A DNA stretch of 64,000 bases from Sinonovacula constricta (Eukaryota > Mollusca > Bivalvia > Cardiida > Solecurtidae): assembly GCA_007844125.1 (NCBI GenBank), contig CM017571.1, positions 31,812,156 to 31,876,155 of the forward strand, written 5' to 3'. This document shows positions 36,020 to 50,572 of this stretch, in pieces. The notes beneath the pieces were generated by a model that was not told the DNA's origin, did not search any database, and saw nothing but the letters and a program-made list of their open reading frames with translations. Numbering within the stretch: the stretch's first letter is position 1; the number at the start of each line of letters is the position of its first letter. A program made the translations under genes and the position numbers.

Positions 36020-39000
36020 CTCTAAATAATGCGTCGCAAATTGTTTCCCTTATATAATACTCAGTAAAATTTTATCTAAATAAAACTTTCTAAAACACTA
36101 ACTGTATACATTCTCCCAATATAATACTCTACAGTACATTCTCCCTATATAATACTCTACGGTACATTATCCCTATATAATACCCTACAGTACATTCTCC
36201 CTATATTATACTCTACAATACATTATCCCTATATAATACTCTACCGTTCATTCTCCCTATATAATACTCTACCGTACATTCTCCCTATATAATACTCTAC
36301 CGTACATTCTCCCTATATAATACTCTACCGAACATTCTCCCTATATAATACTCTACCGAACATTCTCCCTATATAATACTCTACCGTACATTATCCCTAT
36401 ATAACACTCTACAGTACATTCTCCCTATATTATACTCTACAATACATTCTTCCTATATAATACTCTACAATACATTCTCCCTATATAATACATATAATAC
36501 TCTACAATACATTCTCCCTATATAATACTCTACAATACATTCTCCCTATATAATACTTTACAGTACATTTTCCCTATATAATACCCTACAGTACATTCTC
36601 CCTATATAATACCATACAGTACATTCTCCCTATATAATACCCTACAATACATTCTCCCTATATAATACTCCACAATACATTCTCCCTATATAATACTCTA
36701 CAGTACATTCTCCCTATATAATACTCTACAGTACATTCTCCCTATATAATACCCTACAGTACATTCTCCCTATATAATACCCTACAGTACATTCTCCCTA
36801 TATAATACCATACAGTACATTCTCCCTATATAATACTCTACAGTACATACTCCCTATATAATACCCTACAGTACATTCTCCCTATATAATACTCTACAAT
36901 ACATTCTCCCTATATAATACTATACAATACATTCTCCCTATATAATACTCTACAGTACATTCTCCCTATATAATACCATACAGTACATTCTCCCTATATA
37001 ATGCCCTACAGTACATTCTCCCTATATAATACTCTACAATACATTCTCCCTATATAATACCCTACAGTACATTCTCCCTATATAATACTCCACAATACAT
37101 TCTCCCTATATAATACTCTACAATACATTCTCCCTATATAATACCCTACCGTACATTCTCCCTATATAATACTCCACGATACATTCTCCCTATATAATAC
37201 TCTACAATACATTCTCCCTATATAATACCCTACAGTACATTCTCCCTATATAATACTCTACAGTACATTCTCCCTATATAATACTCTACAGTACATTCTC
37301 CCTATATAATACTCTACAGTACATTCTCCCTATATAATACCCTACAATACATTCTCCCTATATAATACTCTACAGTACATTCTCCCTATATAATACCCTA
37401 CAGTACATTCTCCCTATATAATACTCTACAGTACATTCTCCCTATATAATACCCTACAGTACATTCTCCCTATATAATACTCTACAATACATTCTCCCTA
37501 TATAATACCCTACAGTACATTCTCCCTATATAATACTCTACAATACATTCTCCCTATATAATACTCTACAATACATTCTCCCTATATAATACCCTACAGT
37601 ACATTCTCCCTATATAATACTCTACAGTACATTCTCCCTATATAATACTCTACAGTACATTCTCCCTATATAATACTCTACAGTACATTCTCCCTATATA
37701 ATACTCAACAGTACATTCTCCCTATATAATACTCTACAATACATTCTCCCTATATAATACTCTACAGTACATTCTCCCTATATAATACTCTACAGTACAT
37801 TCTCCCTATATAGTACTCTACAGTACATTCTCCCTATATAATACTCCACAATACATTCTCCCTATATAATACTCTACAGTACATTCTCCCTATATAATAC
37901 CCTACAATACATTCTCCCTATATAATACTCTACAGTACATTCTCCCTATATAATACTCTACAATACATTCTCCCTATATAATACTCTACAGTACATTCTC
38001 CCTATATAGTACTCTACAGTACATTCTCCCTATATAATACTCCACAATACATTCTCCCTATATAATACTCTACAGTACATTCTCCCTATATAATACCCTA
38101 CAATACATTCTCCCTATATAATACTCTACAGTACATTCTCCCTATATAATACTCTACATACATTCTCCCTATATAATACTCTACAGTACATTCTCCCTAT
38201 ATAATACTCTACAGTACATCTCCCTATATAGTACTCTACAGTACATTCTCCCCTATATAATACTCCACCAATACATTCTCCCTATATAATACTCACACTA
38301 CATTCTTCCCTATCACATATACTACTCCACAGTACATTCTCCCTATATAATACTCTACAAGTACATTCTCCCTATATAATACTCTACAGTAACATTCTCC
38401 CTATATAATACCCTACAATACATTCTCCCTATATAATACTCTACAGTACATTCTCCATATAATACATCTACAAATCATTCTCCCTATATAATACTCTCTA
38501 AAGTACATTCTCCCTATATAGTACTCTACAGTACCTTCTCCCTATATACACATTACCCTACAATACATTCTCCCTATATAATACTCTACAGTACATTCTC
38601 CCTATATAATACCCTACAATACATTCTCCCTATATAATACTCTACAGTACATTCTCCCTATATAATACTCTACAGTACATTCTCCCTATATAATACTCTA
38701 CAATACATTCTCCCTATATAATACTCTACAGTACATTCTCCCTATATAGTACTCTACAGTACATTCTCCCTATATAATACTCCACAATACATTCTCCCTA
38801 TATAATACCTTACAGTACATACTCCCTATATAATACTCCACAATACATTCTCCCTATATAATACCCTACAGTACATTCTCCCTATATAATACTCTACAGT
38901 ACATTCTCCCTATATAATACTCCACAATACATTCTTCCTATATAATACCCTACCATACATTCTCCCTATATAATACTCCACAATACATTCTCCCTATATA

Positions 39001-42000
39001 ATACCCTACTGTACATTCTCCCTATATAATACTCCACAATACATTCTCCCTATATAATACTCTACAGTACATTCTCCCTATATAATACCCTACAATACAT
39101 TCTCCCTATATAATACTCTACAATACAGTCCCCCTATATAATACTCCACAATACATTCTCCCTATTTAATACCCTACAGTACATTCTCCCTATATAATAC
39201 TCTACAGTACATTCTCCCTATATAATACTCTACAGTACATTCTCCCTATATAATACTCTACAGTACATTCTCCCTATTTAATACCCTACAGTACATTCTC
39301 CCTATATAATACTCTACAGTACATTCTCCCTATATAATACTCTACAGTACATTCTCCCTATATAATACTCTACAGTACATTCTCCCTATATAATACTCTA
39401 CAGTACATTCTCCCTATATAATACTCTACAGTACATTCTCCCTATATAATACTCTACAGTACATTCTCCCTATATAATACTCTACAGTACATTCTCCCTA
39501 TATAATACCCTACAGTACATTCTCCCTATATAAAACCCTATAGTACATTCTCCCTATAATAATACTCTACTTAGTACATTCTCCCTATATAATACTCTAC
39601 AGTACATTCTCCCTATATAATACTCTACAGTACATTCTCCCTATATAATACCCTACAGTACATTCTCCCTATATAAAACCCTATAGTACATTCTCCCTAT
39701 ATAATACTCTACAATACATTCTCCCTATTTAATACCCTACAGTACATTCTCCCTATATAATACTCTACAGTACATTCTCCCTATATAATACTCTACAGTA
39801 CATTCTCCCTATATAATACTCTACAGTACATTCTCCCTATATAATACTCTACAGTACATTCTCCCTATATAATACTCTACAGTACATTCTCCCTATATAA
39901 TACCCTACAGTACATTCTCCCTATATAAAACCCTATAGTACATTCTCCCTATATAATACTCTACAGTACATTCTCCCTATATAATACTCTACAATACATT
40001 CTCCCTATATAATACTCTACAGTACATTCTCCCTATATAATACTCCACAATACATTCTCCCTATATAATACCCTACAGTACATTCTCCCTATATAATACT
40101 CTACAGTACATTCTCCCTATATAATACTCTACAATACATTCTCCCTATATAATACTCTACAGTACATTCTCCCTATATAATACTCTACAATACATTCTCC
40201 CTATATAATACTCTACAGTACATTCTCCCTATATAATACTCCACAATACATTCTCCCTATAAAATACCCTACAGTACATTCTCCCTATATAATACTCTAC
40301 AGTACATTCTCCCTATATAATACCCTACAGTACATTCTCCCTATATAATACTCTACAGTACATTCTCCCTATATAATACTCTACAATACATTCTCCCTAT
40401 ATAATACTCTACAGTACATTCTCCCTATATAATACTCTACAGTACATTCTCCCTATATAATACCCTACAGTACATTCTCCCTATATAATACTCTACAATA
40501 CATTCTCCCTATATAATACTCTACAATACATTCTCCCTATATAATACTCTACAGTACATTCTCCCTATATAATACTCTACAGTACATTCTCCCTATATAA
40601 TACTCCACAATACATTCTCCCTATATAATACTCTACAGTACATTCTCCCTATATAATACCCTACAGTACATTCTCCCTATATAATACTCTACAGTACATT
40701 CTCCCTATATAATACTCCACAATACATTCTCCCTATATAATACTCTACAGTACATTCTCCCTATATAATGCTCTACAGTACATTCTCCCTATATAATACC
40801 CTACAGTACATTCTCCCTATATAAAACCCTATAGTACATTCTCCCTATATAATACTCTACAATACATTCTCCCTATTTAATACCCTACAGTACATTCTCC
40901 CTATATAATACTCCACAATACATTCTCCCTATGTAATACTCTACAGTACATTCTCCCTATATAATACCCTACAATACATTCTCCCTATATAATACCCTAC
41001 AATACATTCTCCCTATATAATACCCTACAGTACATTCTTCCTATATAATACTCTACAGTACATTCTCCCTATGTAATACTCTACAATACATTCTCCCTAT
41101 ATAATACTCTACAGTACATTCTCCCTATATAGTACCCTACGATACATTCTCCCTATATAATACTCTACAATACATTCTCCCTATATAATACTCTACAGTA
41201 CATTCTCCCTATATAATACTCCACAATACATTCTCCCTATATAATACTCCACAATACATTCTCCCTATATAATACTCAACAGTACATTCTCCCTATATAA
41301 AACCCTATAGTACATTCTCCCTATATAATACTCTACAGTACATTCTCCCTATATAATACTCTACAATACATTCTCCCTATATAATACTCTACAGTACATT
41401 CTCCCTATATAATACTCCACAATACATTCTCCCTATATAATACTCAACATTACATTCTCCCTATATAATACCCTACAGTACATTCTCCCTATATAATACT
41501 CTACAGTACATTCTCCCTATATAATACTCTACAGTACATTCTCCCTATATAAAACTCTACAGTACATTCTCCCTATATAATACTCAACATTACATTCTCC
41601 GTATATAATACCCTACAGTACATTCTCCCTATATAATACCCTACAGTACATTCTCCCTATATAATACTCTACAGTACATTCTCCCTATATAATACTCTAC
41701 AGTACATTCTCCCTATATAATACTCAACATTACATTCTCCGTATATAATACCCTACAGTACATTCTCCCTATATAATACTCTAGTGTACATTCTCCCTAT
41801 ATAATACTCTACAGTACATTCTCCCTATATAATACTCTACAGTACATTCTCCCTATATAATACTCTACAGTACATTCTCCCTATATAATACCCTACAGTA
41901 CATTCTCCCTATATAAAACCCTATAGTACATTCTCCCTATATAATACTCTACAGTACATTCTCCCTATATAATACTCTACAATACATTCTCCCTATATAA

Positions 42001-44928
42001 TACTCTACAGTACATTCTCCCTATATAATACTCCACAATACATTCTCCCTATATAATACCCTACAGTACATTCTCCCTATATAATACTCTACAGTACATT
42101 CTCCCTATATAATACTCTACAGTACATTCTCCCTATATAATACTCCACAATACATTCTCCCTATATAATACCCTACAATACATTCTCCCTATATAATACT
42201 CCACAGTACATTCTCCCTATATAATACTCTACAGTACATTCTCCCTATATAATACTCCACAATACATTCTCCCTATATAATACCCTACAATACATTCTCC
42301 CTATATAATACTCTACAATACATTCTCCCTATATAATACCATACAGTACATTCTCCCTATATAATACTCTACAGTACATTCTCCCTATATAATACTCTAC
42401 AATACATTCTCCCTATATAATACCCTACAGTACATTCTCCCTATATAAAACCCTATAGTACATTCTCCCTATATAATACTCTACAGTACATTCTCCCTAT
42501 TTAATACCCTACAGTACATTCTCCCTATATAATACTCCACAATACATTCTCCCTATGTAATACTCTACAGTACATTCTCCCTATATAATACCCTACAATA
42601 CATTCTCCCTATATAATACCCTACAGTACATTCTTCCTATATAATACTCTACAGTACATTCTTCCTATATAATACTCTACAACACATTCTCCCTATATAA
42701 TACTCTACAATACATTCTCCCTATATAATACCCTACAGTACATTTTCCTTATATAAAACCCTAAAGTACATTCTCCCTATATAATACTCTACCGTACATT
42801 CTCCCTATATAATACTCCACAATACATTCTCCCTATATAATACTCTACAGTACATTCTCCCTATATAATACCCTACAATACATTCTCCCTATATAATACC
42901 CTACAGTACATTCTCCCTATATAATACTCCACAATACATTCTCCCTATATAATACTCTACAATACATTCTCCCTATATAATACCCTACAGTACATTTTCC
43001 TTATATAAAACCCTAAAGTACATTCTCCCTATATAATACTCTACCGTACATTCTCCCTATATAATACTCCACAATACATTCTCCCTATATAATACTCTAC
43101 AGTACATTCTCCCTATATAATACCCTACAATACATTCTCCCTATATAATACCCTACAGTACATTCTCCCTATATAATACTCCACAATACATTCTCCCTAT
43201 ATAATACTCTACAATACATTCTCCCTATATAATACCCTACAATACATTCTCCCTATATAATACCCTACAGTACATTCTTCCTGCTATATAATACTCTACA
43301 ATACATTCTCCCTATATAATACTCTACAATACATTCTCCCTATATAATACCCTACAGTACATTCTCCTTATATAAAACCCTAAAGTACATTCTCCCTATA
43401 TAATACTCTACGGTACATTCTCCCTATATAATACTCTACAGTACATTCCCCCTTTATAATACTCTATTATACATTCTCCCTATATAATACTCTACAGTAC
43501 ATTCTTCCTATATAATACTCTACAGTACATTCTCCCTATATAATACTCTACCGTACATTCTCCCTATATAATACCCTACAGTACATTCTCCCTATATAAT
43601 ACCCTACAGTACATTCTCCCTATATAATACTCCACAATACATTCTCCCTATATAATACTCAACAGTACATTCTCCCTATATAATACTCTACAGTACATTC
43701 TCCCTATATAATACCCTACAGTACATTCTCCCTATATAATACCCTACAGTACATTCTCCCTATATAATACCCTACAGTACATTCTCCCTATATAATACTC
43801 TACAGTACATTCTTCCTATATAATACTCCACAATACATTCTCCCTATATAATACTCCACAATACATTCTCCCTATATAATACTCCACAATACATTCTGCC
43901 TATATAATACTCAACAGTACATTCTCCCTATATAATACCCTACAATACATTCTCCCTATATAATACCCTACAGTACATTCTCCCTATATAATACTCTACA
44001 GTACATTCTCCCTATATAATACTCCACAATACATTCTCCCTATATAATACTCCACAATACATTCTCCCTATATAATACCCTACAGTACATTCTCCCTATA
44101 TAATACCCTACAGTACATTCTCCCTATATAATACCCTACAGTACATTCTCCCTATATAATACTCTACAATACATTCTCCCTATATAATACTCAACAGTAC
44201 ATTCTCCCTATATAATACCCTACAATACATTCTCCCTATATAATACTCAACAGTACATTCTCCCTATATAATACTCTACAATACATTCTCCCTATATAAT
44301 ACTCTACAATACATTCTCCCTATATAATACTCCACAATACATTTTCCCTATATAATACTCTACAGTACATTCTCCCTATATAATACTCTACAGTACATTC
44401 TCCCTATATAATACCCTACAGTACATTCTCCCTATATAATACTCTACAATACATTCTCCCTATATAATACTCAACAGTACATTCTCCCTATATAATACTC
44501 TACAGTACATTCTCCCTATATAATACCCTACAGTACATTCTCCCTATATAATACTCTACAATACATTCTCCCTATATAATACTCCACAATACATTCTCCC
44601 TATATAATACTCAACAGTACATTCTCCCTATATAATACCCTACAATACATTCTCCCTATATAATACCCTACAGTACATTCTCCCTATATAATACTCCACA
44701 ATACATTCTCCCTATATAATACTCTACAGTACATTCTCCCTATATAATACTCCACAATACATTCTCCCTATATAATACCCTACAGTACATTCTCCCTATA
44801 TAATACTCCACAATACATTCTCCCTATATAATGCTCTACAATACATTCTCCCTATATAATACTCCACAATACATTCTCCCTATATAATAATCAACAGTAC
44901 ATTCTCCCTATAAAGTACTCTACACGAC
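36020..44928. repeat. 28-bp satellite array (about 315 copies)
   Basis: A nearly pure tandem array with a 28-bp period. Each unit has a core CCCTATATAATAC followed by a variable CTCTACAG, CCCTACAG, CTCCACAA or CTCAACAG block and then TACATTCT. The left border is gradual, with a diverged unit at about 36046-36075 (CCCTTATATAATACTC). Regular units run from about 36105, and the array ends abruptly after AAAGTACTCTACACG near 44926. Most units differ only at three or four positions. In-register variants (TATAAAACCCTATAG) recur at exact multiples of 28 bp. Every unit carries a TATA-like TATATAA. Confidence 0.98.
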
Positions 44929-45811
44929 ACGCTCTTTTGACGAATATTCGCAAAAGGAGAAAGCAACAATAAAAAATAAAGACTTTGTTTTATTTTAATG
45001 CACACTTTCGGAATTGCAAGATTTCTGTCGAACAATTCAATTAAGTGTACCTGAAGATAGTAATATAACTAGATATAATTGCTTAACTGTATGAACCTCA
45101 CTGGCCTTATTGTCTGGTTGAAAACGTCGCTCTTAAAGCATCTACGGTTTCTCACCTTCATTCTTGTTTATCCATATGTGCTGCACAGTATACGAAAACC
45201 CGGCAATTTTATTCATAAGAAAAAAAAAACTTTTTTGGCGATAGTATTTTGATATATTTTAGGAAAAAATTTACAAAGTTAAAAAAGGACGCTTTTCGTC
45301 ATGCAGTTAAATATCCAACTGCTGACGGAACTTTAAATTTGCGTTTTGTCCGTTACTGCATCACACGGAAAGCTACAGACCCTACAATTTAAGACTATTC
45401 GTGTCTATAGCTCGACAAAAAGTAGTTCTACTTATTTCCACGATAGGCCGTGAAATGAAAGGCAACGTCACAGATTTTCCTATTGCATCTACTACTATAA
45501 TTCTATAAACAGTACTCATTTAAGTGTTTTTAATTGTCTCTCAAATTAATGAAAAACAATTTTCTGTCCCTTTTGAGATGTGATTTCCCACCGCCAGTAA
45601 AAAAATCGGCTAAATTCTACAAGCAAAATTCTGCATCGCTACCGTTCGGCAGTAATGGAGTCATTTTTTATTCAATTTGTTTATTTGCGATTTGTTTCTG
45701 CTGCGGAACAGCAACGACAGCGCTGCGGCAAAATGTTATGCTACATTCATGACATACCGCATTCGTGTAAATCCATATATGCGACACGGAAAACCGAAAA
45801 CCAGTCTTGAT
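44929..45811. other. Spacer between the 28-bp and 55-bp satellites
   Basis: About 880 bp of non-tandem DNA holding repeat X (45310-45480) and a GC-richer patch at 45620-45740 that resembles 51890-52010. No gene recognised. Confidence 0.6.
45310..45480. repeat. Dispersed repeat X, copy 1
   Basis: ACTTTAAATTTGCGTTTTG, TATTTCCACGATAGGC and GTGAAATGAAAGG recur in the same order at 52185-52340. Unclassified; lies between the two satellites. Confidence 0.75.
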
Positions 45812-48800
45812 TTGTTTTAGTGGATACATCGCAGCGACCATTTATGATCATTATAGCTACATCCAGCTGTTTTAGTGGATACATCGCAGCGACCATTTAT
45901 TATCATTATAGCTATCTCCAGCTGTTTTAGTGGATACATCGCAGCGACTATTTATGATCATTATAGCTACATCCAGCTGTTTTAGGGGATACATCGCAGC
46001 GACCATTTATGATCATTATAGCTACCTCCAGCTGTTTTAGTGGATACATCGCAGCGACCATTTATGATCATTATAGCTACATCCAGCTGTTTTAGTGGAT
46101 ACACCGCAGCGACCATTTATGATCATTATAGCTACCTCCAGCTCTTTTAGTGGATACATCGCAGCGATCATTTATGATCATTATAGCTACCTCCAGCTGC
46201 TTTAGTGGATACATCGCAGCGACCATTTATGATCATTATAGCTACCTCCAGCTGTTTTAGTGGATACATCGCAGCGACCATTTATGATCATTATAGCTAC
46301 CTCCAGCTCTTTTAGTGGATACATCGCAGCGACTATTTATGATCACTATAGCTACCTCCAGCTCTTTTAGTGGATACAGCGCAGCGACTATTTATGATCA
46401 CTATAGCTACCTCCAGCTCTTTTAGTGGATACAGCGCAGCGACTATTTATGATCACTATAGCTACCTCCAGCTCTTTTAGTGGATACAGCGCAGCGACTA
46501 TTTATTATCACTATAGCTACCTCCAGCTGTTTAAGTGGATTCATCGCAGCGACCATTTATGATCACTATAGCTACCTTAACTGTTTAAGTGGATACATCG
46601 CAGCGACCATTTATGATCACTATAGCTTCCTCCAGCTGTTTAAGTGGATACATCGCAGCGACCATTTATGATCACTATAGCTACCTCCAGCTGTTTAAGT
46701 GGATACATCGCAGCGACCATTTATGATCATTATAGCTTCATCCAGCTGTTTAAGTGGATACATCGCAGCGACCATTTATGATCACTATAGCTACCTCCAG
46801 CTCTTTTAGTGGATACAGCGCAGCGACTATTTATGATCATTATAGCTACCTCCAGCTGTTTTAGTGGATACATCGCAGCGACCATTTATGATCATTATAG
46901 CTTCCTCCAGCTGTTTAAGTGGATACATCGCAGCGACCATTTATTATCACTATAGCTACCTCCAGCTGTTTAAGTGGATACATCGCAGCGACCATTTATG
47001 ATCACTATAGCTACCTCCAGTTGTTTTAGTGGATAATCGCAGCGACCATTTATGATCATTATAGCTTCCTCCAGCTGTTTTAGTGGATACATCGCAGCGA
47101 CCATTTATGATCATTATAGCTACCTCCAGCTGTTTTAGTGGATACATCGCAGCGACCATTTATGATCATTATGGCTTCCTCCAGCTGTTTAAGTGGATAC
47201 ATCGCAGCGACCATTTATGATCACTATGGCTACCTCCAGCTGTTTAAGTGGATACATCGCAGCGACCATTTATGATCACTATAGCTACCTTCAGCTCTTT
47301 TAGTGGATACATCGCAGCGACTATTTATGATCACTATAGCTACCTCCAGCTCTTTTAGTGGATACAGCGCAGCGACTATTTATGATCATTATAGCTACCT
47401 CCAGCTCTTTTAGTGGATACAGCGCAGCGACTATTTATGATCACTATAGCTACCTCCAACTGTTTAAGTGGATACATCGCAGCGACCATTTATGATCACT
47501 ATAGCTACCTCCAGCTCTTTTAGTGGATACAGCGCAGCGACTATTTATGATCACTATAGCTACCTCCAGCTCTTTTAGTGGATACAGCGCAGCGACTATT
47601 TATGATCATTATAGCTTCCTCCAGCTGTTTAAGTGGATACATCGCAGCGACCATTTATGATCACTATAGCTACCTCCAGCTGTTTAAGTGTATGCATCGC
47701 AGCGACCATTTATGATCACTATAGCTACCTCCAGCTCTTTTAGTGGATACAGCGCAGCGACTATTTATGATCACTATAGCTACCTCCAGCTCTTTTAGTG
47801 GATACAGCGCAGCGACTATTTATGATCACTATAGCTACCTCCAGCTGTTTAAGTGGATACATCGCAGCGACCATTTATGATCACTATAGCTACCTCCAAC
47901 TGTTTAAGTGGATACATCGCAGCGACCATTTATGATCACTATAGCTTCCTCCAGCTGTTTAAGTGGATACATCGCAGCGACCATTTATGACCACTATAGC
48001 TACCTCCAGCTGTTTAAGTGGATACATCGCAGCGACCATTTATGATCATTATAGCTTCATCCAGCTGTTTATGTGGATACATCGCAGCGACCATTTATGA
48101 TCACTATAGCTACCTCCAGCTCTTTTAGTGGATACAGCGCAGCGACTATTTATGATCATTATAGCTACCTCCAGCTCTTTTAGTGGATACAGCGCAGCGA
48201 CTATTTATGATCATTATAGCTACCTCCAGCTGTTTTAGTGGATACATCGAAGCGACCATTTATGATCATTATAGCTACCTCCAGCTGTTTAAGTGGATAC
48301 ATCGCAGCGACCATTTATGATCATTATAGCTTCATCCAGCTGTTTAAGTGGATACATCGCAGCGACCATTTATGATCACTATAGCTACCTCCAGCTCTTT
48401 TAGTGGATACAGCGCAGCGACTATTTATGATCATTATAGCTACCTCCAGCTCTTTTAGTGGATACAGCGCAGCGACTATTTATGATCATTATAGCTACCT
48501 CCAGCTGTTTTAGTGGATACATCGCAGCGACCATTTATGATCATTATAGCTTCCTCCAGCTGTTTAAGTGGATACATCGCAGCGACCATTTATGATCACT
48601 ATAGCTACCTCCAGCTGTTTAAGTGGATACATCGCAGCGACCATTTATGATCACTATAGCTACCTCCAGTTGTTTTAGTGGATAATCGCAGCGACCATTT
48701 ATGATCATTATAGCTTCCTCCAGCTGTTTTAGTGGATACATCGCAGCGACCATTTATGATCATTATAGCTTCCTCCAGCTGTTTAAGACTTTTAGTGGAT

Positions 48801-50515
48801 ACACCGCAGCGACCATTTATGATCATTATAGCTACCTCCAGTTGTTTTAGTGGATACACCGCAGCGACCATTTATGATCATTAAAGCTACCTCTAGCTGT
48901 TTTAGTGGATACATCGCAGCGATCATTTATGATCATTATAGCTACCTCCAGCTGTTTAAGTGGATACATCGCAGCGATCATTTATGGTCATTAAAGCTAC
49001 CTTTAGCTGTTTTAGTGGATACATTGCAGTGACTATTTATGATCATTAAAGCTACCTCCACCTGTTTTAGTGGATACTCCGCAGCGACCATTTATGTTCA
49101 TTATAGCTACCCCCAGCCGTTTTAGTGGATACATCGCAGCGACCATTTATGATCATTAATGTTACCTGCAGCTGTTTAAGTGGATACATCGCAGTGACTA
49201 TGATCATTATAGCTACCTCCAGCTGTTTTAGTGGATACTTCGCAGTGACCATTTATGATCATTATAGCTACCTCCAGCTGTTTTAGTGGATACATCGCAG
49301 CGACCATTTATGATCATTAAAGCTACCTCCAGCTCTTTTAGTGGATACATCGCAGCGACCATTTATGATCATTAAAGCTACCTCCAGCTCTTTTAGTGGA
49401 TACATCGCAGCGACCATTTATGATCATTATAGCTACCTCCAGCTGTTTTAGTGGATACTTCGCAGTGACCATTTATGATCATTATAGCTACCTCCAGCTG
49501 TTTTAGTGGATACATCGCAGCGACCATTTATGATCATTATAACTACATCCAGCTGTTTAAATGGATACATCGCAGCGATCATTTATGGTCATTAAAGCTA
49601 CCTTTAGCTGTTTTAGTGGATACATTGCAGTGACTATTTATGATCATTAAAGCTACCTCCACCTGTTTTAGTGGATACTCCGCAGCGACCATTTATGTTC
49701 ATTATAGCTACCCCCAGCCGTTTTAGTGGATACATCGCAGCGACCATTTATGATCATTAATGTTACCTGCAGCTGTTTAAGTGGATACATCGCAGTGACT
49801 ATGATCATTATAGCTACCTCCAGCTGTTTTAGTGGATACTTCGCAGTGACCATTTATGATCATTATAGCTACCTCCAGCTGTTTTAGTGGATACATCGCA
49901 GCGACCATTTATGATCATTAAAGCTACCTCCAGCTCTTTTAGTGGATACATCGCAGCGACCATTTATGATCATTAAAGCTACCTCCAGCTCTTTTAGTGG
50001 ATACATCGCAGCGACCATTTATGATCATTATAGCTACCTCCAGCTGTTTTAGTGGATACTTCGCAGTGACCATTTATGATCATTATAGCTACCTCCAGCT
50101 GTTTTAGTGGATACATCGCAGCGACCATTTATGATCATTATAACTACATCCAGCTGTTTTAGTGGATACATCGCAGCGACCATTTATGATCATTATAGCT
50201 TCCTCCAGCTGTTTTAGTGGATACATCGCAGTGACTATTTATGAACATTATAGCTACCTCCAGCTGTTTTAGTGGATACACCGCAGCGACCATTTATGTT
50301 CATTATAGCTACCTCCAGCTGTTTTAGTGGATACATTCGCAGCGATCATTTATGTTCATTATAGCTACCTCCAGCTGTTTTAGTGGATACATCGCAGTGA
50401 CCATTTATGATCATTATAGCTACCTCCAGCTGTTTTAGTGGATACATCGCAGCGACCCTTATTATCATTATAGCTTCCTCCAGTTGTTTCTGTATTCTGT
50501 ATTCTCCAGCTGTTT
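45812..50515. repeat. 55-bp satellite array (about 85 copies) derived from a SINE tail
   Basis: Tandem units of 55 bp with the landmarks TACATCGCAGCGACC, ATTTATGATCATTATAGC and CCAGCTGTTTTAGTGGA. The unit matches the tail of SINE family A (for example 51592-51645) base for base over most of its length. The last unit continues past GTGGA into GGAGGATCCC and the SINE body at about 50516-50570. Subfamilies exist (CAGCGCAGCGACTATTTA, GTTTAAGTGG and CATCGCAGCGACC types), as do higher-order duplications of 601 and about 1649 bp. Confidence 0.96.
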
Positions 50516-50572
50516 TAGTGGAGGAGGATCCCAAATATCTGCACAGAACCACCGTCGCAGTCTTATTTTGTT
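50516..50572 (-). mobile_element. SINE-A fragment at the right edge of the 55-bp array
   Basis: Continues the final satellite unit with GTGGAGGAGGATCCC, then AGAACCACCGTCGCAG. These are the body landmarks of SINE-A (GGTGGAGGAAGACCCC and AGAACCACCGGCGCA). The tRNA-like head is missing. Confidence 0.8.

Noticed and set aside
36020..44928. Regular 28-bp repeats as a CRISPR array
   Set aside because: Units are directly tandem with no unique spacers, and the host is a eukaryote.
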